Assembly: GCF_019834675.1 (NCBI RefSeq)
Contig: NZ_JABUBU010000010.1
Location: forward strand, 47,993 to 111,992
Direction: 5' to 3'
Length of the DNA: 64,000 nt
Source of the DNA: Rhodococcoides corynebacterioides
GTDB taxonomy: Bacteria; Actinomycetota; Actinomycetes; Mycobacteriales; Mycobacteriaceae
The notes beneath the pieces were generated by a model. That model ran no database searches. It worked only from the letters and a program-made list of their open reading frames with translations, and was not told where the DNA came from. A program made the position numbers and the translations under genes. This document shows, one piece after another, positions 28,917-37,335 of the stretch (positions within the stretch are counted from its first letter, which is position 1; every line of letters starts with the position of its first letter).

Positions 28917-30491
28917 TCACATCCTGAAGACGCCGTAGGACACGGGCGGCAAGGGCGCGCCCGCGCAGACCGAGAGTGCCAGCGCCAGTGTGGTTCTGGT
29001 GTCGGCCGGGTCGATGATGCCGTCGTCCCACAACCGCGCGGTCGAATGGTAGGGGTTGCCCTGCTCCTCGTACTGCGCGCGGATGGGGGCCTTGAACCGC
29101 TCCTGGTCCTCCTCGGTCCACGGCTCACCCGATGCGGAGTGCTGATCGCTGCGCACGGTGGCGAGCACCGACGCCGCCTGCTCGCCGCCCATGACGGAGA
29201 TCCGCGCGTTCGGCCACATCCACAGGAAGCGAGGCGAATACGCGCGCCCGCACATCGAGTAGTTGCCCGCGCCGTAGGAGCCGCCGATGACCACGGTCAG
29301 CTTCGGCACCCGAGCGCACGCGACGGCGGTGACCATCTTGGCGCCGTGCTTGGCGATGCCGCCGGCCTCGTACTCCCGGCCGACCATGAAGCCGGTGATG
29401 TTCTGCAGGAACAGCAACGGGATGCTGCGCTTGTCGCACAGCTCGATGAAATGTGCTCCCTTGACGGCGGATTCGCCGAACAACACACCGTTGTTGGCGA
29501 CGATGCCGACGGGGTGCCCCGCGATGTGCGCGAAGCCCGTCACCAGCGTCGTGCCGTACTCGGCCTTGAACTCCGCGAACTCGCCGGCGTCGACCAGCCG
29601 GGTGATGACCTCGTGCACGTCGTACGGTGTGCGCGGATCGGTCGGGACGACGTCGTACAGCTCGGTCTGGTCGGCCGCCGGGCGTGGCTCGACGGTCTCC
29701 CACGGCGTATCGGACTTCGGCCCCAGCGTGGCGACGATCGCGCGGACGCGGCGCAGCGCATCGCGGTCGTCGGCCGCGAGGTGATCGGCCACGCCGGAGA
29801 CCTTGGCGTGCACGTCGCCGCCGCCGAGTTCCTCCGCGGTGACGACCTCGCCGGTCGCGGCCTTCACCAGCGGCGGGCCGCCGAGGAAGATCGTGCCCTG
29901 GTTCCGCACGATCACGGCCTCGTCGCTCATCGCGGGGACGTAGGCGCCGCCGGCGGTGCAGGAGCCCATCACGGCCGCGATCTGCGCGATGCCCTGCGCA
30001 CTCATGGTCGCCTGGTTGTAGAAGATGCGGCCGAAGTGCTCGCGGTCGGGGAACACGTCGTCCTGCATGGGCAGGAACGCGCCGCCGGAGTCGACCAGGT
30101 AGACGCAGGGCAGCCGGTTCTGCAGCGCGATCTCCTGCGCACGCAGGTGCTTCTTGACGGTCATCGGGTAGTAGGTGCCGCCCTTGACCGTGGCGTCGTT
30201 GGCCACCACCATCACCTCGCGGCCGGCCACCCGCCCGATCCCGGCGACGACGCCGGCGCCGGGGCACGCGTCGTCGTACATCCCGTTCGCGGCCAGCGGG
30301 GCAACCTCGAGGAACGGGCTGCCGTCGTCGATCAGCGTGTCGACGCGGTCACGCGGGAGCAACTTGCCGCGGTCGACGTGTCGCGCGCGGGCCTTCTCGC
30401 TGCCGCCGCGCGCCGCATTCTCCGTCGCTGCCCGCAGGTCGTCGACCAGCGCCAGGTGCGCATCGCGGTACGCGCCCGTCCTCACCGTCAT
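28917..30491 (-). CDS. accD1: Acyl-CoA carboxylase carboxyltransferase beta subunit
   Basis: 524-residue carboxyltransferase with two crotonase-like halves: [20 protein letters not shown] near the N-terminus, [17 protein letters not shown] near 130, [16 protein letters not shown] near 175, and [19 protein letters not shown] near 365 with [16 protein letters not shown] near 408. The length and GGAFLP motif fit methylcrotonyl-CoA carboxylase beta (AccD1) and not propionyl-CoA carboxylase. It is the first gene of the five-gene operon; candidate operators lie directly upstream. Start ATG 30491. Confidence 0.94.
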   Translation of the reverse strand: MTVRTGAYRDAHLALVDDLRAATENAARGGSEKARARHVDRGKLLPRDRVDTLIDDGSPFLEVAPLAANGMYDDACPGAGVVAGIGRVAGREVMVVANDATVKGGTYYPMTVKKHLRAQEIALQNRLPCVYLVDSGGAFLPMQDDVFPDREHFGRIFYNQATMSAQGIAQIAAVMGSCTAGGAYVPAMSDEAVIVRNQGTIFLGGPPLVKAATGEVVTAEELGGGDVHAKVSGVADHLAADDRDALRRVRAIVATLGPKSDTPWETVEPRPAADQTELYDVVPTDPRTPYDVHEVITRLVDAGEFAEFKAEYGTTLVTGFAHIAGHPVGIVANNGVLFGESAVKGAHFIELCDKRSIPLLFLQNITGFMVGREYEAGGIAKHGAKMVTAVACARVPKLTVVIGGSYGAGNYSMCGRAYSPRFLWMWPNARISVMGGEQAASVLATVRSDQHSASGEPWTEEDQERFKAPIRAQYEEQGNPYHSTARLWDDGIIDPADTRTTLALALSVCAGAPLPPVSYGVFRM

Positions 30492-30505
30492 GTGCCACCG
30501 TCTCT

Positions 30506-30548
30506 CGGTTAATCGCCCTTAACCAAGACGGTAAACGATGATTAACCG
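30506..30548. promoter_or_regulatory. Candidate operator cluster upstream of the leucine operon
   Basis: Three GGTTAA-type half-sites occur in 43 bp. GGTTAA (30507-30512) and TTAACC (30519-30524) form an inverted repeat with a 6-bp spacer. CGGTTAATC (30506-30514) and GATTAACCG (30540-30548) form a perfect 9-bp pair across 25 bp. The position just upstream of accD1 suits a dimeric repressor controlling the catabolic operon. No regulator gene adjoins it. Confidence 0.55.
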
Positions 30549-30567
30549 AAAGTCCACGAGCCCGGGC

Positions 30568-31125
<558 letters not shown>

Positions 31126-31166
31126 TCACAGGCAGGGGGTTCGGATCACCGTGAGCGGGACTCGCG

Positions 31167-32870
31167 CTACTCGCACCTCACGATGGGCACGGGGTCGTAC
31201 TTCACGGTGCGGGTGGTGCGGGAGAGTTCGGCCCCGGTGGCGGCATCGGTGACGACGCGGGTGTCGCTCGTGGTGAAGCCCGGCGCGCCGCTCGACGCGA
31301 TGCACTGCGGGCCGCGCGGCAGTCGGATCGTGTCCGGCGACGTCGGTGCGGACCGGGACCCGGTGATCGACTCGACGTCGACGGTCTTGGTGCCCCAGAT
31401 CCGAACGGTGACCGACGACGAATCGGCGAACGATTCGATCACCGCGCCGGTCTCGAAGGGGTTCCGGAACTTCAGGTCGATCGCGCCCTCGAACACCGTC
31501 GCCTCCCGCGCCTCGGGGTAGCGGGAGATGTAGTAGCTGTGCTCGGTGTGCTCGACGTCTTCCATCCCGGCGAAGTAGGAGGCGTTGTAGAGCGTGGTGG
31601 CGAACTGGCTGATCCCGCCGCCCACGGCGCGGTCCGGCCGACCGTTGTCGATGATGCCGGACTCCACGAAGCCCTGCGCCGTCCCGCGCGGGCCGGTGTA
31701 GCCGTTGAGCGAGAACGTCTCGCCGGGGGCCACGACGGCACCGTTCACGATGTCCGCGGTCAGCCCGATGTTCACGCCGGACGCGTACTCGAACCCGCCG
31801 GTGGTGTACTCGGCCACCACTTCCCGGATGCCGAGTCCGTTCGCCCGCTCGGTGGTCACCGCGGGCGCCTGCGGTCCGTACTGCGCGTCGACGGACCGCG
31901 CGGGCCCGTCGGCGGCCAGCAGGTCGGGGAGGTTCTCGAGCGTCTGCGGCCATTGCACGGCCACGCCCTCCTGCGACGGCACGACGACGGGCCGTCCCGA
32001 CGAGAAGTCGAAGCGCGCGTTCACCGGGCGCGTCTCCGTGTCGGCCAGTCCGGGCGCGAGGATGCGGATCGCGGCGTCGGTGTCGTAGGCCGGGTCCAGC
32101 CCGCCGTCACCGTTCGGCTCGAACCGCAGGACCTCGCCGACTCGCTCGGGCGGGAGCGCGGCGGTGGCGTTCTCTCGGCCCGTCACGAGGACCGGGGCGG
32201 ACACGGCGGGCGCGGCCACCTCGTCCACGGCCTCGCGGACGGCGTCCTCGGAGACGGTCACCGCCTGCTCGTCGTAGGGCAGGTCGACGGTCTCCCCCGT
32301 CGCCCAGTCACGTTGCAGGGTCGAGGCGGCGGCGTCGACGTCCAACGTCCGGCCCGTCACCGGCGGCACCGGCACCGGCACCGGCGTGGCCGCGTCGAAC
32401 ACCACGTCGCCCTCCACGGGCGCCCGGTCCACGACGGGACGGAGGTTCTCGACGGCGGCGGTCAGGGCGGCGTCGTCGACCGAGGAGACGACGCCGATCT
32501 CGCGCGAGCCGAAGAACGACGTCACCCGCGTGATCGGGGACAACGGCTGGTCACCCGCGCGGTCCAGGGTGCCGACCCAGTCGATCCCGAGGCCGGCGGC
32601 GGCCGGGACGATCTCGGCGGTGGCGTCGTCGGCACGCACGGTGACCGGCTGGTCGGCGCGGGTACCGAGGCGGTCACGCAGCAGGGCTTCCGCGTCCTGT
32701 GGGCTCCGGCCACCGACGTCGACCCCGGCGACGGTGACGCCGCGGGGGATGTCGCCGCTGGAGGTGAACCAGTCGACCGCGTAGAGCGCGACGCCCACGG
32801 CGACGACGGCGCCGGCGACCACGGCCACGGGCTTCCACGTCGACGACGTGCGCGAGTGTTGCTGATACAC
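31167..32870 (-). CDS. VanW-family envelope protein with peptidoglycan-binding-type repeats
   Basis: 567 residues: a short cytoplasmic start, one transmembrane helix or signal anchor (about 15-32), an extracytoplasmic region with two putative peptidoglycan-binding (PG_binding_4-like) domains (TVAGVDVGGRSPQDAEALL at about 45-63 and a second near 190), and a C-terminal VanW domain with ETFSLNGYTGPR, GFVESGIIDNG and GGGISQFATTLYNASYFAGM (about 415-434). VanW proteins accompany some glycopeptide-resistance clusters, but the biochemical role is unknown. No van genes are present, so a general cell-wall role is more likely. Start GTG 32870. Confidence 0.9.
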   Translation of the reverse strand: MYQQHSRTSSTWKPVAVVAGAVVAVGVALYAVDWFTSSGDIPRGVTVAGVDVGGRSPQDAEALLRDRLGTRADQPVTVRADDATAEIVPAAAGLGIDWVGTLDRAGDQPLSPITRVTSFFGSREIGVVSSVDDAALTAAVENLRPVVDRAPVEGDVVFDAATPVPVPVPPVTGRTLDVDAAASTLQRDWATGETVDLPYDEQAVTVSEDAVREAVDEVAAPAVSAPVLVTGRENATAALPPERVGEVLRFEPNGDGGLDPAYDTDAAIRILAPGLADTETRPVNARFDFSSGRPVVVPSQEGVAVQWPQTLENLPDLLAADGPARSVDAQYGPQAPAVTTERANGLGIREVVAEYTTGGFEYASGVNIGLTADIVNGAVVAPGETFSLNGYTGPRGTAQGFVESGIIDNGRPDRAVGGGISQFATTLYNASYFAGMEDVEHTEHSYYISRYPEAREATVFEGAIDLKFRNPFETGAVIESFADSSSVTVRIWGTKTVDVESITGSRSAPTSPDTIRLPRGPQCIASSGAPGFTTSDTRVVTDAATGAELSRTTRTVKYDPVPIVRCE

Positions 32871-32893
32871 GGCCCGAGCCTACCGAGAAGGCC

Positions 32894-32932
32894 CCGCAGC
32901 GCTGCCGGGTCGGGGGTCGGGCAGCACTGCGG
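32894..32932 (-). terminator. Hairpin downstream of the reverse transcriptase gene
   Basis: CCGCAGCGCTGCC (32894-32906) pairs with GGCAGCACTGCGG (32920-32932) with one mismatch (a possible G-U pair) across a 13-nt loop. It lies 51 bp beyond the RT stop and 24 bp before the VanW start, so it probably ends RT transcription. Confidence 0.55.
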
Positions 32933-32968
32933 AGCCACCCCCTCTATCGGGGCGGGCGGGGAAGCGTT

Positions 32969-32979
32969 ACAGCGGCCGC
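32969..32979. repeat. 11-bp direct repeat, left copy flanking the RT gene
   Basis: ACAGCGGCCGC, ending 3 bp from the RT stop codon. An identical copy in the same orientation lies at 34464-34474 upstream of the RT gene. The pair brackets the RT and its leader (about 1.5 kb), as insertion-site duplications or recombination sites would. Confidence 0.5.
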
Positions 32980-32982
32980 TCG

Positions 32983-34293
32983 TCAGGACGCCCAGTCGAC
33001 CTCGTCGGCCAGGGCGAGCAGCCGCCGTCGTCGGGTGTCGTTCGACTCTCCCACCCACGCGACCCGTCCCAGGACGTACGCCCGGAAGTCGGGGACACCG
33101 TCGTGGTTCTGCGCCGCGGCACCGGTCCGACGGCAGTTGTGGAGCAGGGCGCGCAGCGCGTCGTACTCCTCCCGCGGCACCTGCGGGGACACGTTGACCA
33201 CGAGGCCGGTCATCGATTGGCGCCGGTGGGAGCGTCGTACCCGCGTCTTCGCCGCGTTCGGGGTGAACCCCTCCTGCCGCAGGATGCGGTCGACGGAGCC
33301 GATCACGGTCCGAACGTCGGTCGACGACGGGCCGGAGAGGGCCAGATCGTCGGCGTACCGGGTGTAGGCCAGGCCCCGAGCGCGGGCAAGTCCGGCGAGG
33401 CGGCGGTCGACGCCGCGTGCCACGAGGTTGGCCAGCGCCGGCGACGTCGGGGCGCCCTGCGGGAGGTGTCGCCCGCGCAGGTCGGCCGCCTCCCGCCACG
33501 GCAGCGGCCGGGCCTCGTCCACGGGCAGGGACGTCGTGCAGATGCCGGCGAGGACCGCGGCGACTGCATCGGGGTAACCGCAGGCGGCGAAGACTCCGCG
33601 GATGCGCGCGAACGTGATGGTCGGGAAGAAGTTCCGCACGTCCATCCGGATGACGACGTCCTGCTGCCGATGCGGGTCGGCGAACGTGTGGACGCCGCGG
33701 CCTCGCCGGAATCCGTGGGCGGCGTCGTGCGGCTCGATGCGGTCGACGATGCGACGGAGGACGCGGCGCTGCATCTCGCGCAGCCGCGGCTTCGGGATCT
33801 CGAGGAGGCGGTGCGCGCCGGCGCTCTTGGGGATCGTCACCGCGCGGTAGTGCCGGAGCGGAGTCGGTGCGCGACGCAACCGGCCCTGCAGATCGGCGAA
33901 CCAGTCCAGCTCGTCCAAGGTCACGTCCAGGGAGGCGGCGAGTTCGGCCGCCGTCGCGTACCGCGGCACGTCGAACCGCCACGGCCGCACCACCACCGGA
34001 GCCCGCGGGATCGAGATGCGCGGCGGCGGACCGGGATACCCCGCCTCGAGCAGGACGCGGACCGCGATGTCCACGGTGTAGGGCGCACCGGTGATCGCGT
34101 CCATCAGCCGACCGCGCAGGGTGTCGACGTCGAGGAACCGGCCGAACGGCACCAGCATCTCGTCGAGCGAGGCGCGGGTCCATGCGGTGTCGACCAGCAG
34201 CGGCGCGATCACCGGAACGTGGTGGCGGGCCCAGTGCGGGTTCTCCGGCGGCGGAGTCACGGTCGCGAGCGGCAGCGGGACCGGGGCGACCAT
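32983..34293 (-). CDS. Retron-type reverse transcriptase
   Basis: 436-residue RNA-directed DNA polymerase. An N-terminal extension of about 110 residues is followed by RT motifs in order: ELAASLDVTLDELDWFAD (116-133), TIPKSAGAHRLLEIPKPRL (153-171), AAHGFRRGRGVHT (191-203), MDVRNFFP with catalytic D218, LPQGAPTSPALANL (277-290), YTRYADDLALSG (D315, D316), and EGFTPNAAKTRV then TGLVVN (362-367). QGAPTSP and the terminal TGLVVN region are retron hallmarks. From memory the order and C-terminal tail match Myxococcus retron RTs (Mx162 type). Start ATG 34293 is chosen for GGGAG nearby; the frame is open to 34476. Adjacent VanW and fadA2 are not known effectors, so it appears solitary. RT identity is firm; an active retron is inferred. 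Confidence 0.9.
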   Translation of the reverse strand: MVAPVPLPLATVTPPPENPHWARHHVPVIAPLLVDTAWTRASLDEMLVPFGRFLDVDTLRGRLMDAITGAPYTVDIAVRVLLEAGYPGPPPRISIPRAPVVVRPWRFDVPRYATAAELAASLDVTLDELDWFADLQGRLRRAPTPLRHYRAVTIPKSAGAHRLLEIPKPRLREMQRRVLRRIVDRIEPHDAAHGFRRGRGVHTFADPHRQQDVVIRMDVRNFFPTITFARIRGVFAACGYPDAVAAVLAGICTTSLPVDEARPLPWREAADLRGRHLPQGAPTSPALANLVARGVDRRLAGLARARGLAYTRYADDLALSGPSSTDVRTVIGSVDRILRQEGFTPNAAKTRVRRSHRRQSMTGLVVNVSPQVPREEYDALRALLHNCRRTGAAAQNHDGVPDFRAYVLGRVAWVGESNDTRRRRLLALADEVDWAS

Positions 34294-34474
34294 GCTCTCC
34301 CGTCGGCGGCGCAGCGCAGCACGCGGAGCGTGCATTCCTGCGTCGGACGCAGTGATCGGCTGTGTTCTCGTACCCGAGGGTTGCCCCCGAGACGGGTGAC
34401 CGGCCGAGTACTCCGGTCGACCCCACTCTCGCCCCGGCACCGCTGCACGCGGCCCATGGTGCCACAGCGGCCGC
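34294..34474 (-). ncRNA. Candidate retron msr-msd region upstream of the RT
   Basis: Retron RNAs usually sit directly upstream of the RT on the same strand. This 181-bp leader has no convincing gene and several short minus-strand hairpins. These are GACCGG/CCGGTC around AGTACTCGG, ACCCG/CGGGT around 16 nt, GCGTC/GACGC, and GCACGC/GCGTGC around TCC. A 7-bp complementary pair, GTTCTCG (34534-34540) and CGAGAAC (34364-34370), could act as a1/a2, but such a pair is expected by chance in this length. I see no single long msd stem. The call rests on position only. Confidence 0.25.
34464..34474. repeat. 11-bp direct repeat, right copy flanking the RT gene
   Basis: ACAGCGGCCGC, identical to 32969-32979. 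It sits between the fadA2 terminator hairpin and the RT leader, so the interval between the copies contains the RT and its leader but not the fadA2 end. Confidence 0.5.
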
Positions 34475-34486
34475 ATGTCCGGGCAG

Positions 34487-34529
34487 CACGAAGGGACCCG
34501 GCCACCCCTCGTTGCCGGGTCCCTTCGTG
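34487..34529 (-). terminator. 16-bp perfect hairpin after fadA2
   Basis: CACGAAGGGACCCGGC (34487-34502) is the exact complement of 34514-34529 around an 11-nt loop, beginning 14 bp after the fadA2 stop. No U-tract. Best read as the fadA2 terminator. It could also fold as part of an RT leader RNA if transcription reads through. Confidence 0.75.
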
Positions 34530-34543
34530 TGCGCGAGAACCGG

Positions 34544-35845
34544 TCAGGCGGCCTCGACGATGGCGGTGATCCCCTGACCGCCGGCAGCGCAGATGGAGAT
34601 CAGGCCGCGGCCGGACCCCTTCTGCGACAACATCTTCGCGAGCGTAGCCACCACGCGGCCACCGGTCGCGGCGAACGGGTGACCCGCCGCGAGGGAGGAG
34701 CCGTGCACATTGAGCTTGCTCCGGTCGATCGAGCCGAGGGCGCCGTCGAGGCCCAGGCGCTCCTTGCAGTACTCGTCGCTCTCGAAGGCCTGCAGCGTGG
34801 CCAGCACCACGGAGGCGAAGGCCTCGTGGATCTCGTAGTAGTCGAAGTCCTGCAGCGTGAGGCCGTTGCGCTCGAGCAGACGCGGGATGGCGTAGGTGGG
34901 GGCCATGAGCAGGCCGTCCTTGTACGAGCCGTTGCCGTGGACGTAGTCGACGGCGGCGAACTCGGAGTCCACCAGATGGGCCAGCACGGGGAGGTTGTGC
35001 TGCTCGGCCCACTCGTCGCTCGACAACAGGACGGCCGACGCGCCGTCGGTGAGCGGCGTGGAGTTGCCGGCGGTCATGGTGGCGTCGCCCAGCGAGGTCC
35101 CGAAGACCGGCTTGAGCTTGGCCAGCTTCTCCGCCGACGAGTCCGGGCGCAGGTTGTCGTCACGCGTCAGCCCGAGGTAGGGGGTGATCAGGTCGTCGAA
35201 GAACCCGGAATCGTAGGCCGCGGCCATGTTGCGGTGGCTCGCGGCGGCGAGGGCGTCCTGGTCCTCGCGGCGAATGCCGAACTCCTTGGCGGTCTCCGCG
35301 GCGTGCTCGCCCATGGACTTGCCGGTGCGGGGCTCGCCGTTGCGCGGGATCTCGATGCCCAGCATGGACGGGCGCACGTTCGCGAGCAGCTTCAGGCGAT
35401 CGGTGGTGCTCTTGGCGCGGTTGAGCGAGAGCAGGAACTCGCGCAGCTCGTTGTTGACGCCGATGGGGGCGTCGGAGGTGGTGTCCACGCCGCTGCCGAT
35501 GCCGGACTCGATGCGGCCGGCCGCGATGGCGTCGCCGACCGCGATCACGGTCTGCATGCTGGTGCCGCAGGCCTGCTGCAGGTCGAACGCGGGGGTGTAC
35601 GGGCTGAGCGCGCTGCCGAGCACCACCTCGCGGGTGAGGTTGAAGTCGCGCGGGTGCTTGAGCACGGCACCGCCGCCGACCAGGCCCAGCCGCTCGCCCT
35701 GGAGGTTGAACCGACTCACCAGACCGTCGACGGCGGCGGTCAGCATGTCCTGGTTGGACGCGTTCGCGTACGCCTTGTTGGAGCGGGCGAACGGAATTCT
35801 GTTGCCACCGAGGATCGCGACGGGGCGCTTCTCTGTACTGGTCAC
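34544..35845 (-). CDS. fadA2: Acetyl-CoA C-acyltransferase (thiolase) FadA2/FadI-like
   Basis: 433-residue thiolase for the last step of beta-oxidation. Nucleophile Cys in QQACGTSMQT (C93), GNSTPLTDGASAVL near 265, the active-site His in AAGHPFAATGGR near 390, and the second Cys in SICAAGGQG near 420 are all present. It diverges from fabG4-htdX, as in M. tuberculosis Rv0243/Rv0242c-Rv0241c. The 142-bp divergent gap carries operator-like palindromes. Start ATG 35845. Confidence 0.94.
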   Translation of the reverse strand: MTSTEKRPVAILGGNRIPFARSNKAYANASNQDMLTAAVDGLVSRFNLQGERLGLVGGGAVLKHPRDFNLTREVVLGSALSPYTPAFDLQQACGTSMQTVIAVGDAIAAGRIESGIGSGVDTTSDAPIGVNNELREFLLSLNRAKSTTDRLKLLANVRPSMLGIEIPRNGEPRTGKSMGEHAAETAKEFGIRREDQDALAAASHRNMAAAYDSGFFDDLITPYLGLTRDDNLRPDSSAEKLAKLKPVFGTSLGDATMTAGNSTPLTDGASAVLLSSDEWAEQHNLPVLAHLVDSEFAAVDYVHGNGSYKDGLLMAPTYAIPRLLERNGLTLQDFDYYEIHEAFASVVLATLQAFESDEYCKERLGLDGALGSIDRSKLNVHGSSLAAGHPFAATGGRVVATLAKMLSQKGSGRGLISICAAGGQGITAIVEAA

Positions 35846-35908
35846 TGCTTCGTTCTCCCTGTGCGCGGAGGGTACGGCCTTGTGGCCGCATCGTCGTGGA
35901 CTCTATTC

Positions 35909-35922
35909 TTACTCACCGGTAA
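35909..35922. promoter_or_regulatory. Operator-like palindrome in the fadA2-fabG4 divergent promoter
   Basis: TTACTCACCGGTAA, read on the minus strand as TTACCGGTGAGTAA, matches the fadE5 site TTACTGGCGAGTAG at 12 of 14 positions, the differences being C/T twice plus the last base. On the minus strand it fills the space between a possible -35 (TCGACA, 35929-35934) and -10 (AAGAAT, 35905-35910) for fadA2. On the plus strand it follows a possible TCTATT -10 (35902-35907) for fabG4. Confidence 0.55.
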
Positions 35923-35925
35923 GTT

Positions 35926-35949
35926 ACTTGTCGATACCACCCGACAAGT
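35926..35949. promoter_or_regulatory. Second inverted repeat in the fadA2-fabG4 gap
   Basis: ACTTGTCG (35926-35933) and CGACAAGT (35942-35949) are perfect 8-bp complements with an 8-bp spacer, next to the first operator-like site and 38 bp before the fabG4 start. Suits a second regulator or a second dimer of the same one. Confidence 0.45.
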
Positions 35950-35987
35950 CGCGAAACACGACATTCCCCGAGACACGAAGGTGAGAC

Positions 35988-37334
35988 ATGGCAGCCACCA
36001 AGGGAGCCCCCGACCTCTACTCGCAGTTCCTGTCCTCGGCGCCCGGCGCGTTCCTCGCCAAGCAGGCCGGACTGCCGCAGCCGGAGACGCTGCGCCGCTA
36101 CCGGCCGGGTGAGCCGCCGCTCGCCGGACCGATCCTGATCGGCGGCAGCGGCCGCCTCGCGGAGCCCCTGCGCGTCCTGCTGTCCGACTACCCCGTCGCC
36201 AGCGCGCACGACGACAAGCTGGGCGCCCTGGTCTTCGACGCCACCGGCATCGCGTCGATCGAGGAGCTCGAGCAGCTGTTCCAGTTCTTCTCCCCGAACA
36301 TCAAGCGTCTCGGACCGTCGGGCCGCGTCGTGGTGCTCGGCACCACCCCGGAGGAGACCTCCTCGGTCGACGAGCACATCGCCCAGCGTGCGCTCGAGGG
36401 CTTCACCCGCAGCGTCGGCAAGGAGCTGCGCCGCGGCGGCACCTCGCAGCTGGTCTACGTCTCCTCCGACGCCGCACCGGACCTGTCGGGTGTCGAGTCC
36501 ACCCTGCGCTTCCTGCTCTCGGCCAAGTCCGCCTTCGTGTCCGGTCAGGTCATCGCCGTCGGCAAGGACTCGTCCACCGCTCCCGCGTCGTGGGACAAGC
36601 CCCTCGAGGGCAAGGTGGCCCTGGTGACCGGCGCCGCGCGCGGCATCGGCGCCACCATCGCCGAGGTCCTCTCGCGCGACGGCGCCCACGTCATCTGCGC
36701 CGACATCCCGGCCGCCGGTGAGGCACTGTCGGAGACGGCCAACAAGGTGGGCGGAACCTCGCTCGCCCTCGACGTCACCTCGCCCGACGCCGCCGACGTC
36801 CTGGCCAAGCACGTGAAGGAGCGTCACGGCGGCCTCGACATCGTGGTGCACAACGCCGGCATCACGCGCGACAAGCTGCTCGCCAACATGGACGACGCTC
36901 GCTGGAACTCGGTCATCGGTGTCAACCTCGCTGCGCCGCACCGCATCACGTCGTCGCTGGTGAAGTCCGGCACGCTGAACGAGGGCGGCCGCGTGATCGA
37001 CGTGTCCTCCATCGCCGGCATCGCGGGCAACCGCGGCCAGACCAACTACGGCGCGTCGAAGGCCGGCGTCATCGGCATGGTCCACGCCGAGGCTCCCGAG
37101 CTGGCGAAGAAGAACATCACCATCAACGCCGTGGCACCCGGCTTCATCGAGACCGCGATGACCGCCGCCATCCCGTTCGCGACGCGCGAGGCGGGACGAC
37201 GGATGAGCTCGCTGCTGCAGGGCGGCCAGACCGTCGACGTGGCCGAGACCATCGCCTACTTCGCGAGCCCCGCCTCCAACGCCGTGACCGGCCAGATCGT
37301 GCGCGTGTGCGGTCAGTCCCTGATCGGAGCCTGA
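35988..37334 (+). CDS. fabG4: High-molecular-weight 3-oxoacyl-ACP/CoA reductase FabG4
   Basis: 448 residues, the long form of FabG. An N-terminal flavodoxin-like domain of about 200 residues lacks the usual cofactor motif. The C-terminal SDR domain has [14 protein letters not shown] (about 212-225), [14 protein letters not shown] (about 288-301), the active-site [10 protein letters not shown] (Tyr/Lys about 350-354), and [10 protein letters not shown] with the catalytic Ser. It reduces 3-oxoacyl thioesters with NAD(P)H. Start ATG 35988 with AAGGTGAG upstream. One base separates it from htdX, so the two form an operon. Confidence 0.93.
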   Translation: MAATKGAPDLYSQFLSSAPGAFLAKQAGLPQPETLRRYRPGEPPLAGPILIGGSGRLAEPLRVLLSDYPVASAHDDKLGALVFDATGIASIEELEQLFQFFSPNIKRLGPSGRVVVLGTTPEETSSVDEHIAQRALEGFTRSVGKELRRGGTSQLVYVSSDAAPDLSGVESTLRFLLSAKSAFVSGQVIAVGKDSSTAPASWDKPLEGKVALVTGAARGIGATIAEVLSRDGAHVICADIPAAGEALSETANKVGGTSLALDVTSPDAADVLAKHVKERHGGLDIVVHNAGITRDKLLANMDDARWNSVIGVNLAAPHRITSSLVKSGTLNEGGRVIDVSSIAGIAGNRGQTNYGASKAGVIGMVHAEAPELAKKNITINAVAPGFIETAMTAAIPFATREAGRRMSSLLQGGQTVDVAETIAYFASPASNAVTGQIVRVCGQSLIGA

Positions 37335-37335
37335 C

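Noticed and set aside
31167..32870. VanW as sign of a glycopeptide-resistance cluster or as the retron effector
   Set aside because: No vanHAX or two-component genes are present, and VanW proteins are common chromosomal genes in actinobacteria with no known retron link.
34294..34476. 61-residue N-terminal extension of the reverse transcriptase
   Set aside because: The leader translates to low-complexity sequence with poor ribosome-binding context. It is left as possible ncRNA, though the extension is not excluded.
34487..34529. The 16-bp hairpin as the retron msd stem
   Set aside because: It starts 14 bp after the fadA2 stop, resembles other terminators in the window, and lies outside the direct-repeat-bounded interval.
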